Assembly (NCBI GenBank): GCA_026724425.1
Contig: JAIUCV010000101.1
Coordinates: 2,666,001 to 2,730,000 of the forward strand
Direction: 5' to 3'
Length of the DNA stretch: 64,000 nucleotides
Source: Erythrophleum ivorense
Lineage: Eukaryota; Streptophyta; Magnoliopsida; Fabales; Fabaceae
Made by a program: the position numbers and the translations under genes. The notes below the pieces were generated by a model, which saw only the letters and a program-made list of their open reading frames with translations, was not told where the DNA came from and searched no databases. Below, piece by piece: positions 49,257 through 60,111 of the stretch; positions within the stretch are counted from its first letter, which is position 1; every line of letters begins with the position of its first letter.

Positions 49257-51857
49257 ATGTTGGTGGAAAGTTCGTTCAGCTCTTCAGTTGAATCTAGTCT
49301 ACTGAACGTATCCGAGTATCAGGACCCATTTGCTGCATATGATTGGGCATCGCTTGCTGAAACTTATCAGATGATCCACAAATTTCCCGAACAGTCTCAA
49401 GTACGCATTCGTGAAGCTGTTCCGGTCCCTGATGCAATGAATCTTGATGAGTCAAAACATCCAAAACTTCAAGTAAGTTGTCCAGAACAATCTGTTATTC
49501 CGAAAGTATCGGAAAAAGCCCTGACTTCTCTTGTCTATAGTCGAAGGAAGAGAAGCGTGAAACCTGGGGGTATTGTGGAACATAACCCAGAGAAAAACAA
49601 GAAACATAATGATTCACTTGATGACTCTATTGTCCCAGTACATAACCCTGGAGAAAGCATAAAAAGGAAAAATCGCTTTGACAACTGTCTCGTCTATGGC
49701 CGAAAGAAAATGGGAGGGAAATCTAGTTGTAGTTTTACCGGAGAAACTACAATACAGGGTGATGGGTCTCATGGTGCTTCTGTCTCTGAGCATGACTGTG
49801 AAAAAACCAAGAGAAGAGATCATCGATTGGATAATTGTCTTGTGTATAGGAGAAAGAAAGGTAGAGTAGAATCTAGTAGTTGCAGTATTAGCGAACATGT
49901 CTCTGGAGGAACCAAGATAAACGGTGATCAAGCTGGCTCTTCTGCATATAGCCAAAGGGGGCTGATAGTCAAAGCTGATGGTGCTTTAACAGGACTTAAC
50001 CCTGGGGAAATCAAGAAAAGTAGTGATCAGCCTGTTTACAGCAAAAGCAAGCAATTAGTGAAATCTAATGGCAGTTTTACTGAAAGTCATATTGGGGAAA
50101 CCAAGAGAGATAGTGACAGATCTGATGTCTTGCTTATGTATAGCCGGAGGACGAAGAGAGGGAAACCTGTTGGTGTTCGGGTTAATGGCTTTCTAGTGTA
50201 TACCCGGAGGAAGCTCAAAGGGAAATCCAGAGGTACTTTTACTGGATCTGACCCAAGAGAATCTAAGAAAAATGGTGATCAACTTTCTAATGTCAGTTCT
50301 TATGCTCTTTCAGTGCGCAGTGCTTCTGATGGAACAAATGACAACTGTTCATCATTGAAATCCAGTTCTGAACTTGCTTCAGGTTCCAGTAAAACTGGGG
50401 AAGATGAAGCTACAGATTGCGATTCCTCTGGTTCTGAGGTGACTGAGACAGATACAGACGGTAGTAGCAGCCCTTTCAGAAAGTGCAAACATTGTGATAA
50501 GCCAGGAACTGTCGAAAAGATGCTAATTTGTGATGAATGTGAAGAAGCATATCATACAGGCTGCTGTGGTGTTCGAATGAAAGAAGTTGAAGAGATTGAT
50601 GACTGGCTCTGTCCATCCTGTTTGAAAAAGAAGTCATCAAATAGCAGAATTAAGGGGAGAAATTCACGGGAACGGAAATGGAGAGTTACAAAACCATTTG
50701 TAATCGGAATTCGAGTAGGAAAAAAGTTCCAAGCGGATGTTCCAGACTGGTCAGGTCCAACCATGAGGTATGATGCACTTCAACAATCAACAGTATTTTG
50801 AATTTTTGAGTCCTATTGTGATTTCAAAGATGTCCACTGGTAAATGATCAGTTTGTTTGTTTGGTTGACATACAAAAATATTTTGATCTCAATGCAGTGA
50901 TACTTCTTTTGTTGGTGAACCCTTGGAAATTGATGAGTCAGAATATATGCATGTAAGCGCCCAGTTTACTGGATAACAATGTGTTTTACGTTGCCATGGA
51001 GTTAATTGATTCCATAGAGTTGCCATTCCTCTCTCTTTGCAGGATCTCAAGAAGGCCAAGAATGGTAAGAAGCCACGTTCTGCAGTCAATTGGCTTCAAT
51101 GCAGAGAGGAAGATAGCAACGGAGATATTTGCGGAAAGTGGCGAAGGTAACGTGAACAATTTAGCACCTTATCATTTTTTGCCTTGTGCTCTCGTCTTCC
51201 ATGAATCTTGCTATCTATCGCCTTTTCATCAAGCTTCGTATTAATATCTTCTTCCTTGTCTCCTATTATATAACTCAGCATTTGTGTGAAATTGAATCAC
51301 TCAATATGCATAATTTGACTGGATATACACAGGGCTCCTCGTTCAGAGGTACAGACCAAAGACTGGGAATGCTTCTGCTGCGTCTTTTGGGATCCATGGC
51401 ATGCTGATTGTGCTGTACCTCAGGTCCGAAACTCTCTTACCAAATACTCTTGTATCTGTGAAAAGTTAGTAGCTGTGAAAAGCCTAAGCAGTAAATTCCT
51501 GTAGTCTTCTTGCTTTCATATGCATATCACTTGGATCTGCAAGACAGATTTCTACATACTCCACAAAAATTCATCGAAAGTTAATACAATACATCTTGTG
51601 TTTGTCTCGTCAGGAACTGGAAACAAGTGAGATCCTGAAACAACTCAAGTACATCAAGATGGTTTGTTGCCTTTCCCATTACCTCCTTTATCTTTCCCAA
51701 TCACAAGTCAATATCCAATATTTTCTTCATCAAATATCTAAAACTGAATGGTTCTATAATGTTTCCTCTGCAGCTAAGACCTCGTCCAGACGTCAAAAGG
51801 CGAAAGCTAGGACCAAAGAGTCGCAGCAGGTCTCATAACAAAGGAAAGTCATCATAG
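49257..51857 (+). CDS. PHD-finger plus CW-type zinc-finger protein
   Basis: Six exons: 49257-50767, 50898-50952, 51043-51146, 51333-51423, 51614-51661, 51774-51857. They sum to 1,893 nt and 630 aa. Residues about 92-325 hold about seven degenerate repeats, each with an (L/V)-x-Y-x-R-(R/K)-K core followed by a GKS or KPGG turn and an acidic spacer. A Ser/Asp-rich linker leads to a C4HC3 PHD finger (first Cys410, last Cys455: HCDK, CDECEEAYH, CPSC). Next is a CW domain (Trp539, Cys542, Cys552, Trp555, Trp568, Cys570, Cys583) and a basic tail RPRPDVKRRKLGPKSRSRS. PHD and CW modules read histone H3 methylation states, so a nuclear chromatin-reader role is likely. It resembles A. thaliana At2g19260 by memory (similar length). 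The start is the first in-frame ATG after a stop at 49,209. Two broken copies flank it. Confidence 0.9.
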
Positions 51858-52217
51858 ACTCGAGCTTAGCCAACATTAAATGCATATGCTTTTGGATCAG
51901 AGACCCTAGAAACTAGGAAGCTAATTCAGATAATTTTTGTCAAACGCAAATGAGTTTTTGTACTGCTTGCGAGACTTAGGTTTTTGTTAGCTCCCAAAGC
52001 AGGAGCAGTGAATAGATCTTTTGTATGGCGTATCATTTTCAAAGCGGTAAGCCTATTAAAGTATTCTGCTGTAAGCCTTTTTGTAATCTTTTGTGGTAGG
52101 TTCAATCAAAGTATTCTGCTGAGAGCATATTCATACGAGAAAATGGGTATCACAGTTAGAGAAAATCTAAATCTGTTTGCCAATTTCACATATAGAAGAA
52201 CAAGAACAAATCAGTGA

Positions 52218-53078
52218 TCACCATCCGTATTTAGCTTGTGTCTCAGATTTTGTGAGCAATCCTCTTGAGCGTCTCTCTGCTAACTCCGACTCCTTCTGCT
52301 TCATGTCCATGAATAACGAAGTGATCTGATGCTTTCTCTTGTGAAGCTTCGACACTTTACCCTTTGTTGAAGATGACGCAGGCTGCAAAACAAATGTGAA
52401 CAACAAGACAACATTTAAACATGCAAATCCAATACAAAGAATAATATGTGAACAAGACAACATTTAAAGAGGCAATCCAATACAAAGAATTCTATGAACA
52501 AGTTGAGCCAGCAAGACAAACAAACTTGTTGACAGTGTCAGCCACAAACAGAAAAAATAAATGTCACAACTCCGGCTCCGGCTCTATTTGCTTTCATCAT
52601 CGGTTAAACTTCAAGCTTTTCTCAATTACTCATCACCCAATAAGCTCTCTAATGGAAATCTCCTACGAGCAAAGGCTGGATTAAACTCACAGAATCAGAG
52701 CAATTGCAGCAAGAAGATCTCAAGGAAGACTACCTAGAAGCTAAACAAACCTACTCATTATCCGAGATCATTTACAAGTCATAACCTATTCGCTTTTTCA
52801 CAGTCAAAAGTTTCGGGCTTTCTCAAATGTTCACCATCCTATAAGCTATCTAATGGAAGACAAAGGCTTTTGATTCACCAGATCAGAGTAGCAATCACAG
52901 ACATTAAAGACAAGTTCTTGCAGCCAAGATAATCTCAATTCCCAAGTAAGAGTGAAGAGTTTTAGAAGATAAACGAATCTGATCAACTCTTGGCCTATCC
53001 TTCATCAGCTCATCATGCTTTACCTCAATTATCTCTGATGGGAAATCGTTCCTCCCTCTCCTCGCACCACTATCCATG
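52218..53078 (-). pseudogene. C-terminal remnant of a PRCC-domain gene
   Basis: Two minus-strand pieces. 53,078 to about 52,960 reads RRGRNDFPSEIIEVKHDELMK then RPRVDQ. 52,382-52,218 reads PASSSTKGKVSKLHKRKHQI and ends LTKSETQAKYGW with a stop. Both match the conserved C-terminus of PRCC (mitotic checkpoint/splicing-associated) proteins; A. thaliana At2g19270 neighbours the PHD gene, as I remember. The N-terminal two thirds are missing, and the donor that should join the two pieces is not recognisable. A short transcript starting at MDSGARRGR is possible, but pseudogene is likelier. The 0.58 kb between them contains duplicated sequence. Confidence 0.7.
52396..52900. repeat. Local duplications inside the PRCC-like remnant
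   Basis: A tandem pair of about 50 bp (52,396-52,443 and 52,444-52,495) shares ACAAGACAACATTTAAA and CAATCCAATACAAAGAAT. A second, diverged pair (about 52,615-52,712 and 52,825-52,905) shares TTTCTCAA..CTC/TCACC, ATAAGCT.TCTAATGGAA and CAGAATCAGAGCAAT-like ends. Confidence 0.6.
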
Positions 53079-53186
53079 GCTACAAAACAGTGAAGAAACA
53101 AATGTCCAAATATCAATGCACAAGCAAAGACGCTCAATGCCACATAAGGTATGCAAAAAATAAACAAGTGAAATTAGAGTTTACCA

Positions 53187-54401
53187 CTGACATGGAAAGA
53201 AATGCGCCTACAAATATCCCTTCTGTTAGTTTAGAACCGCGTAACTGCAATGAAGAAACAGCCAAGTCAACTGAATGGAGTCTACTCGTTCGCGATTCAT
53301 ACACAAAATGCCTAATAACTCTTTCTTCAACTATGTTCACGATTGCTACTACTATTTACTAGCAATTAATTAAGAAAATGGACAAGGTCAGTGAATGAAA
53401 ATGCAGTCTATGTTCATGATTGCTACTACTATTTAGTATTTACTAGCAATTATTTAACAAATGGACAAGGTCAGTGAATGCAAATGCAGTCTATGTTCAC
53501 GATTGCTACTACTATTAAGAACAGACCGAGGCTGTTATCAAAGACTGTCATACACGAACGACACAAAATACAATAACTGTCTCAAAAGTTTCAGTCGGTT
53601 GGAACAAAGAAACAAGACAAATAAAAGAAGGTGAAAACATGCAAAAACCTTTGCTGCAGAAAATTGTAATCCTGAAGCAAAAAGGAGAAAGATAACACCA
53701 AACTGAGCTACTATCTCAACCTGTGCTACACAAATGTTTTTTAATAACACCGCTTTGACTTTAATCCAATCTAGTTGTGCTTACCTGTTTTTCATCAAAC
53801 ATCACGTCCTGTACATGTGCAGGGGAGGATATTGTTGATGAGGCAGGGAGATTCCATAAAACTAAATCTTTAAACCTGGAAAAGGAGAAAACCGTAGCAA
53901 TAGGAGTTAATGCCCGATCATTAAACTTGGAACTCTACCGGCAAGTCAATGATAAAACAAATATATAAGTCAAGTCCTTGTCATTCACTTATGCAACCAG
54001 GAAATCTACTAGTCATAAAAACTTGCGTACAAACGTAATATGAAGACAACAAAAGAGGAACTTTGAAGAACTAAAGCTGATGTAAGCTACCTGGACCATT
54101 TCACTAACAAAGCTGAACCCAATCCAATGAAAGATCCAGCCAGTAGATACCCCAGTAATGACCTGCCATACAAGTAGTGTAGAAGTTGAATGAAGCTGTC
54201 ACCGTTTTGATCATTCAAGTGCCAACAAAATCATTTCTACACTCTTGGACTCCAAGCTGAATGCTCAAATGTTCACGGAATGAAGTTGAAAGTAACAAAG
54301 CTCTGCAAAGAAAGTGTGTGGTTACAGGTTAACCAGCACAAGCAAATTTAATTCCACCACAAGTAGCAGCAAGAGTGATGACAGCCAAATCTGATATCAG
54401 C
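53187..54401 (-). pseudogene. Scattered exons of a KEA-type K+/H+ antiporter
   Basis: Minus-strand pieces in the right order. LISDLAVITLAATCGGIKFAC at about 54,401-54,331, SLLGYLLAGSFIGLGSALLV at about 54,162-54,089, VEIVAQFGVIFLLFASGLQF at about 53,722-53,650, and KLTEGIFVGAFLSMS at 53,245-53,187. These are the first membrane segments of CPA2-family KEA4/5/6 antiporters (LISDL, GYLLAG, ETVAQFGV.FLLFALG, EGIFVGAFLSMS). The N-terminal domain and everything after FLSMS are missing. Substitutions such as GLG for GPG and frame breaks between pieces show that it is dead. Confidence 0.75.
53331..53516. repeat. Tandem repeat, 77/83-bp unit, 2.3 copies
   Basis: CTATGTTCACGATTGCTACT starts at 53,331, 53,408 (one change) and 53,491. 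Between starts are ACTAGCAATTA, AATGGACAAGGTCAGTGAATG and AATGCAGT. It lies inside the KEA-like remnant, between its third and fourth exon pieces. Confidence 0.85.
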
Positions 54402-54419
54402 CTACAAATGTACCAATTT

Positions 54420-55318
54420 CAGAGAGATGTCTACAACAGAAGAAAGACGGCAAGGTAGTAGATTCTTGCATATTTTAAGCAAACAAAGAAGTACCCTTAC
54501 GAACGCTTTACTTGCCTTAAATCTAGCCTAGTTGAAACAAGAACAACAGGGAAAATGTTAAGACAGCTTATATGATCCTCAATCTTTTGAGGATTGTAAA
54601 AAGCAACTATTTCAACTTGGGAATTTCCATCCGCAGCAACACCACTGAAAAGAAACTATACTACATCCTAGAACTAAAACATGGCAGGACAACAAAAACA
54701 TCAAGGACTTACAAAAGTGAAAGGAACATATGGAACTTAAAGAATACTCACGTTCTCGGTCTTCAAGAGCAACGATACTCTATACTTGTTTAGTTTCCCA
54801 GTAAGACAAACAAAACAACACAGTTATCAGAGAGAGTCGATGAGTACTTCCTGAAGCCGAGATAACAGCAGAAAAATGTAATGTACCTTAGGAAGGACGC
54901 ATGTAGTTAGATTGAAGCTCTTCATGTCGGAAGTGAAATGTAGGTAGGTGTAATCAAATAGTTTACATAATCGTTACTCAACAAGTAGGAGTTTCAAAAG
55001 AAGATCATCAATAGACTATAACCAAGAGGAATGATCAAAGAATATACTGCATCTAAATGAAGAGAAACTAATTGGAAACCCGTAATTAAAGATCAAGTCG
55101 TAGTAAACACAGAACAGTATATGCAAGATAAAGTTGCCAAATAAGTCTGAATTCAAAGAAGTTGCCGAATTCAAAGAAGTAGCAAACAGATAACAAAAAA
55201 GAAAGAGATGATGTCCAGAGAAGTAGCAAAGAGATAACTTTATCTCTAACCAAAAAAAAAAAAGTCCAGAACAAACAGATAGATAGTCTAATTCATTACA
55301 AAATCTCGATCTTTTGCC
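54420..55318. other. Spacer between the KEA remnant and the small membrane-protein gene
   Basis: No recognised gene. A short duplicated phrase (GAATTCAAAGAAGT, near 55,148 and 55,168) and AGAGAAGTAGCAAA(C/G)AGATAAC pairs occur around 55,170-55,240. Confidence 0.4.
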
Positions 55319-55852
55319 TATTTCCAGCCAAATAACCTGAAAGACAAATAAGAGAATTAGATTAAGAAGGAGACTAAAAGGTAGAATTAAATTAAACAGT
55401 ACCTGATGAACCAAGTGAAGCCGCCTGTTGGCTCCTCCAACTTCTCAATTCTCTTGATTAGACGACTCTCCAGCTGTGAGATGATTTGATCTTTCTCTGA
55501 AATCTCTTTGCGCAGCTCTTGCAGCCTTCTCCTCCAGATTTGGTAGGATCTCCACAGCAGTGGCCCCATAGTAGAATAGCCCTGCTGTGATTACTGTGGC
55601 TGTGTTCTTGGAAATGGCTAGAGCAGCAAGCCTGGGGTAGAAAGACACTTGCTGTGAATATCCACAGCGACGCCTGAGAAGCATCCGATACATAAGGTTG
55701 GCTTTCTTGCGTTGAGACGCCGATGCCATCCACACAAGGCCAGAGGCCAAGCCTTTGTAACTGCATGCTTTGTCCAGAAAGAAGAAAGAGCTCTCCGTAA
55801 GGATTGCTACAATTCCTTTTCTTAAAGCTTCCAAAGGAGCATCAACAACTGA
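55319..55852 (-). pseudogene. Small membrane/coiled-coil protein gene, frameshifted (copy 2)
   Basis: The minus-strand frame from about 55,852 reads DSVVDAPLEALRKGIVAIL, MASASQRKKANLMYRMLLRR and a hydrophobic segment (ATVITAGLFYYGATA). The +1 frame then carries a leucine-heptad coiled coil (RLQELRKEISEKDQIISQLE) and GGFTWFIR. This is spliced by good sites (55,403/55,336) to LFGWK and a stop at 55,319. A one-base shift near 55,575 is needed to join them, and no in-frame ATG precedes the conserved start; a stop lies just upstream. It is a relative of the plus-strand gene at 40.5 kb. Either recently inactivated or affected by sequence error. Confidence 0.55.
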
Positions 55853-57225
55853 ATCCCTATCTCTTTATTTTATTTTAATTAATTGAATTAATTGAGAAGT
55901 ACATCTCTTTTTTTAGATCAAAAAACCATATCCTTTTATGAATAAAATCTGTTTGGAAACATGTATAGTGATGGTTAATTTAGTAATTTAAAATATCACT
56001 TAAATCAAACCAATGTTTGGTTTACTTAAACCAACAATCGATTCTTTTAATTTCGTGGTTAACTCTAAAAATACATGTTTTAATTATAGATGATAATACC
56101 AAAATTAGAGTAGATAATACCATAATCAAATATTTCAGTTTTATGCATAATCAATTAGAATTTGCAAAAAGGTAAAAAAATATAAAAAAACTAGCGATAA
56201 TAACAAATCAAATGAACTTTGATACTACATAAAAAATAATTTTCAAAAACCAATTTGTAAATATTGCAAATATGATCTATCGATAACACAGCACACTTCT
56301 TTGTTTCAGGTTCTACATAATGTCGTTACATGATTTTGAAGTCTATCCATAAATGTATTTTTTTCATTTTTTATTAAACTGGAACCACAAACATATTTTA
56401 TTCAAGAGTATATAAAAGTTTGGAGCTATTTAGATTTGGATTTAGTTGGTATTAGGGTTGTACGAGCCCTGCACGGGGTGATATTTAACTCTAATGTTTT
56501 TTAACTTAAAGATGTCTATTTAAATAACTCGAAATCTTATACGACATATTAATTTGATGGTTTGGTTCTTATCTTCGTTTTACAGTGTGAAAATTAAACA
56601 TAATCCCACACTGCACTGCTGTGTGGGTCAGACACTAGTTCGGTTTGTATTTGCCGAAATTTTTTGGGATTGGAGATCTTCCTGATTTGGATCTTGTTGT
56701 AATAACTCTCCCGACGAGAACAAAAAGTCTCTTCCTCTGCAAGAGAAAGAGAAGAAGGGAAAAAAGATATTCATTTCGAATAAAAAAATCAGAAATCACC
56801 GACAGTGATGGTGGACCACGAGACGATATCACCACCGACAATCTAATTTTATTACTATTATTCGGTTTCGCTAATTGATTCCATTTTGAATTAAAAAATA
56901 CCTAAAACGGAAACTAACAACCACCCACCGACATCGGTGGACCAAGATACCATAAACAATAGCCTAAACAATACAATAAATACGTATAACACAAATCAAC
57001 AAATGTCAAGCTATAAATGTGGAGATGTTTCTTACCATTTTAGGTTGGGTTTCCCTCTGTTCCTCCTCTTCTTCTTTACACCTTCGCTCTCTAAATGTAA
57101 TCTCAGCAGCAAAAGTAGTTCTTTTCTCCTCAGTGCAATGTACAATCTAGGTTTGTAATTTAATAGGAAATCACAGATAAAGACCTTTAAAATGACGCTA
57201 AGATGACTCGTTTCAGAAAGTCCTT
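55853..57225. other. AT-rich intergenic region
   Basis: No gene recognised. A GC-containing patch TACGAGCCCTGCACGGGGTG at about 56,461 is unlike its surroundings. Open frames at 56,635-56,878 on both strands are mutual shadows without homology. Confidence 0.4.
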
Positions 57226-57300
57226 CTAGTTAAAATGGTTCAAGGTTTAAAGGTGCTCTGGCTGTTACTCTCTCAGTATTAGAGTTCGACTCCCGCCTGG

Positions 57301-57690
57301 TACTTAGTTTTTTTGTCCTTTTATTACCCCGGTTAGTTTTGGTTTTCTTTTTTCTTTTCGATTATTCCCCCGGTTCGTTTTGGTTTTGTGTTGTTTTTGA
57401 ATGTTTTTTTGTCCTTTTATTACCCCGGTTAGTTTTGGTTTTCTTTTTTCTTTTCGATTATTCCCCGGTTCGTTTTGGTTTTGTGTTGTTTTTGTACTTA
57501 GTTTTTTTGTCCTTTTATTACCCCGGTTAGTTTTGGTTTTCTTTTTTCTTTTCGATTATTCCCCCGGTTCGTTTTGGTTTTGTGTTGTTTTTGAATGTTT
57601 TTTTGTCCTTTTATTACCCCGGTTAGTTTTGGTTTTCTTTTTTCTTTTCGATTATTCCCCGGTTCGTTTTGGTTTTGTGTTGTTTTTGAA
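57301..57690. repeat. Four tandem units of about 97 bp arranged as two dimers
   Basis: Units start near 57,301, 57,399, 57,495 and 57,593. Each runs GTTTTTTTGTCCTTTTATTA then CCCCGGTTAGTTTTGG, then CGATTATTCC(C)CCGGTTCG and ends TTTTGTGTTGTTTTTG. Units 1 and 3 share five C and TACTTAG; units 2 and 4 share four C and GAATG. The period is therefore really about 194 bp, doubled. A preceding GAGTTCGACTCCC resembles a Pol III B box. Confidence 0.9.
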
Positions 57691-57712
57691 TGGTTATCGA
57701 AAGAGGCTGTAG

Positions 57713-58338
57713 TAGACATGACCAAAATCAAACCGTAACCGGACCGTTTTGTAACCGTAACCAAACCGTAACCGTTAACCGTAAAAATATATTAGTTATG
57801 GTTACAAAAATTATTAACCGTAATCATTTTTTTTAACCGTAACTATATTAAAACCGTTGGTTAACCGCAAGGTTAAACCGTATAATTTTAACCGTAACCG
57901 CTATAAAAGTAATTTAAATATAACATTAATTAGTTATATATAAATAATATGACACAGAGAAGTTATGTTGTACAACTAAATAAAATTATATAAATTACAA
58001 TCTCATCATCCAACTATATATCATTATCTAGTATTCTAATTTATAAATATGTATGTATAATTATTTGATATTTATATATCTGAAATAATTATATTATACG
58101 TACATGAAATATATTTCTTTTCATTTTATATAAAAATATTTAATTACAAATCATTAATTAAATATAACCGTGTTTAACCATAACCGTGTTAACCGTAACA
58201 GTTCTAACCGTAACCGTTCTAACCGTAACCATTTTAACCGTATATTAAACGGTTAAGGTTAAGGTTAAAAAAAAATTGTAACCGTAACTGGAGGTTAAAT
58301 AATCTTAACCGTAATAACCGTAACTGTGGTCATGCCTA
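57713..58338. mobile_element. Non-autonomous hAT-like element
   Basis: 626 bp bounded by 12-bp terminal inverted repeats TAGACATGACCA (57,713-57,724) and TGGTCATGCCTA (58,327-58,338), one mismatch. It is flanked by 8-bp direct repeats GGCTGTAG (57,705-57,712) and GACTGTAG (58,339-58,346), also one mismatch; 8-bp duplication is the hAT hallmark. Both subterminal regions are packed with AACCGTAACCGT words and the middle is AT-rich. There is no coding capacity, so it needs transposase from elsewhere. Confidence 0.8.
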
Positions 58339-58346
58339 GACTGTAG

Positions 58347-58880
58347 AGAATGTCTGTCAATACTCTCGATAAAATTCCTCTACAAGATGATGTTCGTGCT
58401 TACAATTTTGTTGACGGGACCTTCAACTACTCTTGTCACTTGCAATATTCATCTCCATATCTGATGCATGAGGGAGGACACAAATCGATCTTGGCGATTA
58501 CCAACTTCAAGCTTAACATGTGAGGAGACCTCAAAATGGTATTCCTCTTTTTCTTTTCTTGGGAACCAACCAATTCATCTGTTTTCTTCGCCGTATCGTT
58601 CGAGAATTGTAATTACATTGATGTTTTGATGGATGATTTTGGCATAGAGGCATGTTTCTGAATTTTGGATTACAAGAAAAAAATGCCAATCTGTATCTTC
58701 CAAGCATATGATTCTTACATCAAGTTTCTGCATTACCAAGTTTTATATTGGTCAAGTGATGTTTATGAACTCTACTGCTCTTGGCTCCTTCACTTGTGTA
58801 TCTACGTCTGCTTTTCTTTTTTCAACTTAACATTCTTTTGGTATATATTAGTCAAATCGTGTGTGTAAGATATGTCATGT
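58347..58880. other. Spacer with an unassigned open segment
   Basis: Right after the hAT-like element one frame (about 58,351-58,520) reads SVNTLDKIPLQDDVRAYNFV and then FNYSCHLQYSSPYLMHEGGH before a stop. It looks like an exon fragment, but I do not recognise the family. The rest shows no signal. Confidence 0.3.
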
Positions 58881-59263
58881 ACATTCTGTGCAGGGCAAAA
58901 GCAAGAATCGAAAAAGAAAAACTATCTAGTGTGAACTGAAATTGGAAATTGCCATCCCATTTAGTAATTAGAAGATAACTGTTTTGTAATCATGGGCTTT
59001 GTTTTCTTGCATGTTTTGTTTTCGACATTTAGGAGATCCTAAGGATATTAAATGAACAAGTTTGACCTACGGTATCATCACTAGGCTATGAATCTTGGCG
59101 ATTATCAAAGTGTGTTTCTTTCTTGTGGAATATTGGATATCTGAAACTAGACAAGTCTGGTGCATTTAGGTCAGCTCATGACTGTTTTTACGGTTTAGAA
59201 TTTGGGATTGAGTTTCTTTAAGTAGAAAAAGAGTAGCCTTGAGTGATCCTGGAGGGTTTTAGG

Positions 59264-60111
59264 TGTAGGACCGCGAAAAATCCAGATCGAAAAAATACGA
59301 ATGAAAATCTTATATTATAGATATTATAGATATTATATAGTAATAAAAACGATTGAAAAAACCTTTAAGGAAATAGACGAATACGTAGAGGCGAGATTTG
59401 ATCTCTTTCCTTAACTCAATAAATCTCCCGCAGTGTGGCGGTTTGATGAGATTGAGAGTCCCAAGATACAACTACGTTGAGACTATAGTCGCGACACCCG
59501 ACTATAGAATCTGCGAACTAAATATCTACGCTATACTCTCGAGACTTACGTTTAGAGAAGAAGAGAAGAGATGTAGGAGATTTGTTGGAGAGAAGATTTT
59601 CGAGTGAATGAATAATGAGAGAGGTGAGACCCTTTATTTATAGCTGAGAGGAGACTTGCTCGCCAAGCGATAAGGATTGATTCGCAAGGAGGGAATATCC
59701 CGCGAATATTCTCCTTGATGTTTATCGAAAGGGATAAGGATTGGGCTTTAACAAAAACCGTTGATAGGAATTTGGCCCAAAAATAATAGTCTTTTGTGGG
59801 CGGAGCCCACCCAAGACCCAAGACCCGAGCCCGGCTCGGCGGCGGCGCGCGCGTGTGTGTGTTTTTGCATAATGGCCCCCTTTCTCTCAACCTCCATAGT
59901 CTCCCACTAAAGGCTATTGAACATTGTTTGGAAATTTCTATATTTAAACAAGAGGAAAAAGTTCCTTCTTTCCAATGTGGGACAAATGAAGTGCTCCTTC
60001 ATTTAACTCACTTAACTTTCTCATTCATTTTTCATGAGCCAAAGCCCATTTCTTTTCACACTTGTCCACAATTTTATTCAACCCATTTGGTTTAAAAATT
60101 TGGTTCCAACA
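59264..60111 (-). mobile_element. Solo LTR (Copia-type end sequence)
   Basis: 848 bp that begins TGTAGGACC and ends GGTTCCAACA on the plus strand, so the minus strand starts TGTTGGAACC, the usual start of Copia LTRs. It is flanked by perfect 5-bp target duplications TTAGG (59,259-59,263 and 60,112-60,116). No internal retrotransposon genes, primer site or second LTR are present. It is inserted in the decayed PHD copy B. Confidence 0.85.

Noticed and set aside
55016..55414. 132-codon minus-strand hydrophobic open frame
   Set aside because: Overlaps an intron and terminal exon of the small membrane-protein gene; T-rich, no family match.
57339..57764. Open frames on both strands across the 97-bp repeats
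   Set aside because: Produced by the repeat itself; the translations are repeats of FFFLFDYSPGSFWF-like low-complexity sequence.
57713..58338. Interstitial telomere-like repeat (AACCGTAACCGT)
   Set aside because: The unit is not the plant telomere CCCTAAA; the words are subterminal parts of a bounded element with inverted ends and target duplication.
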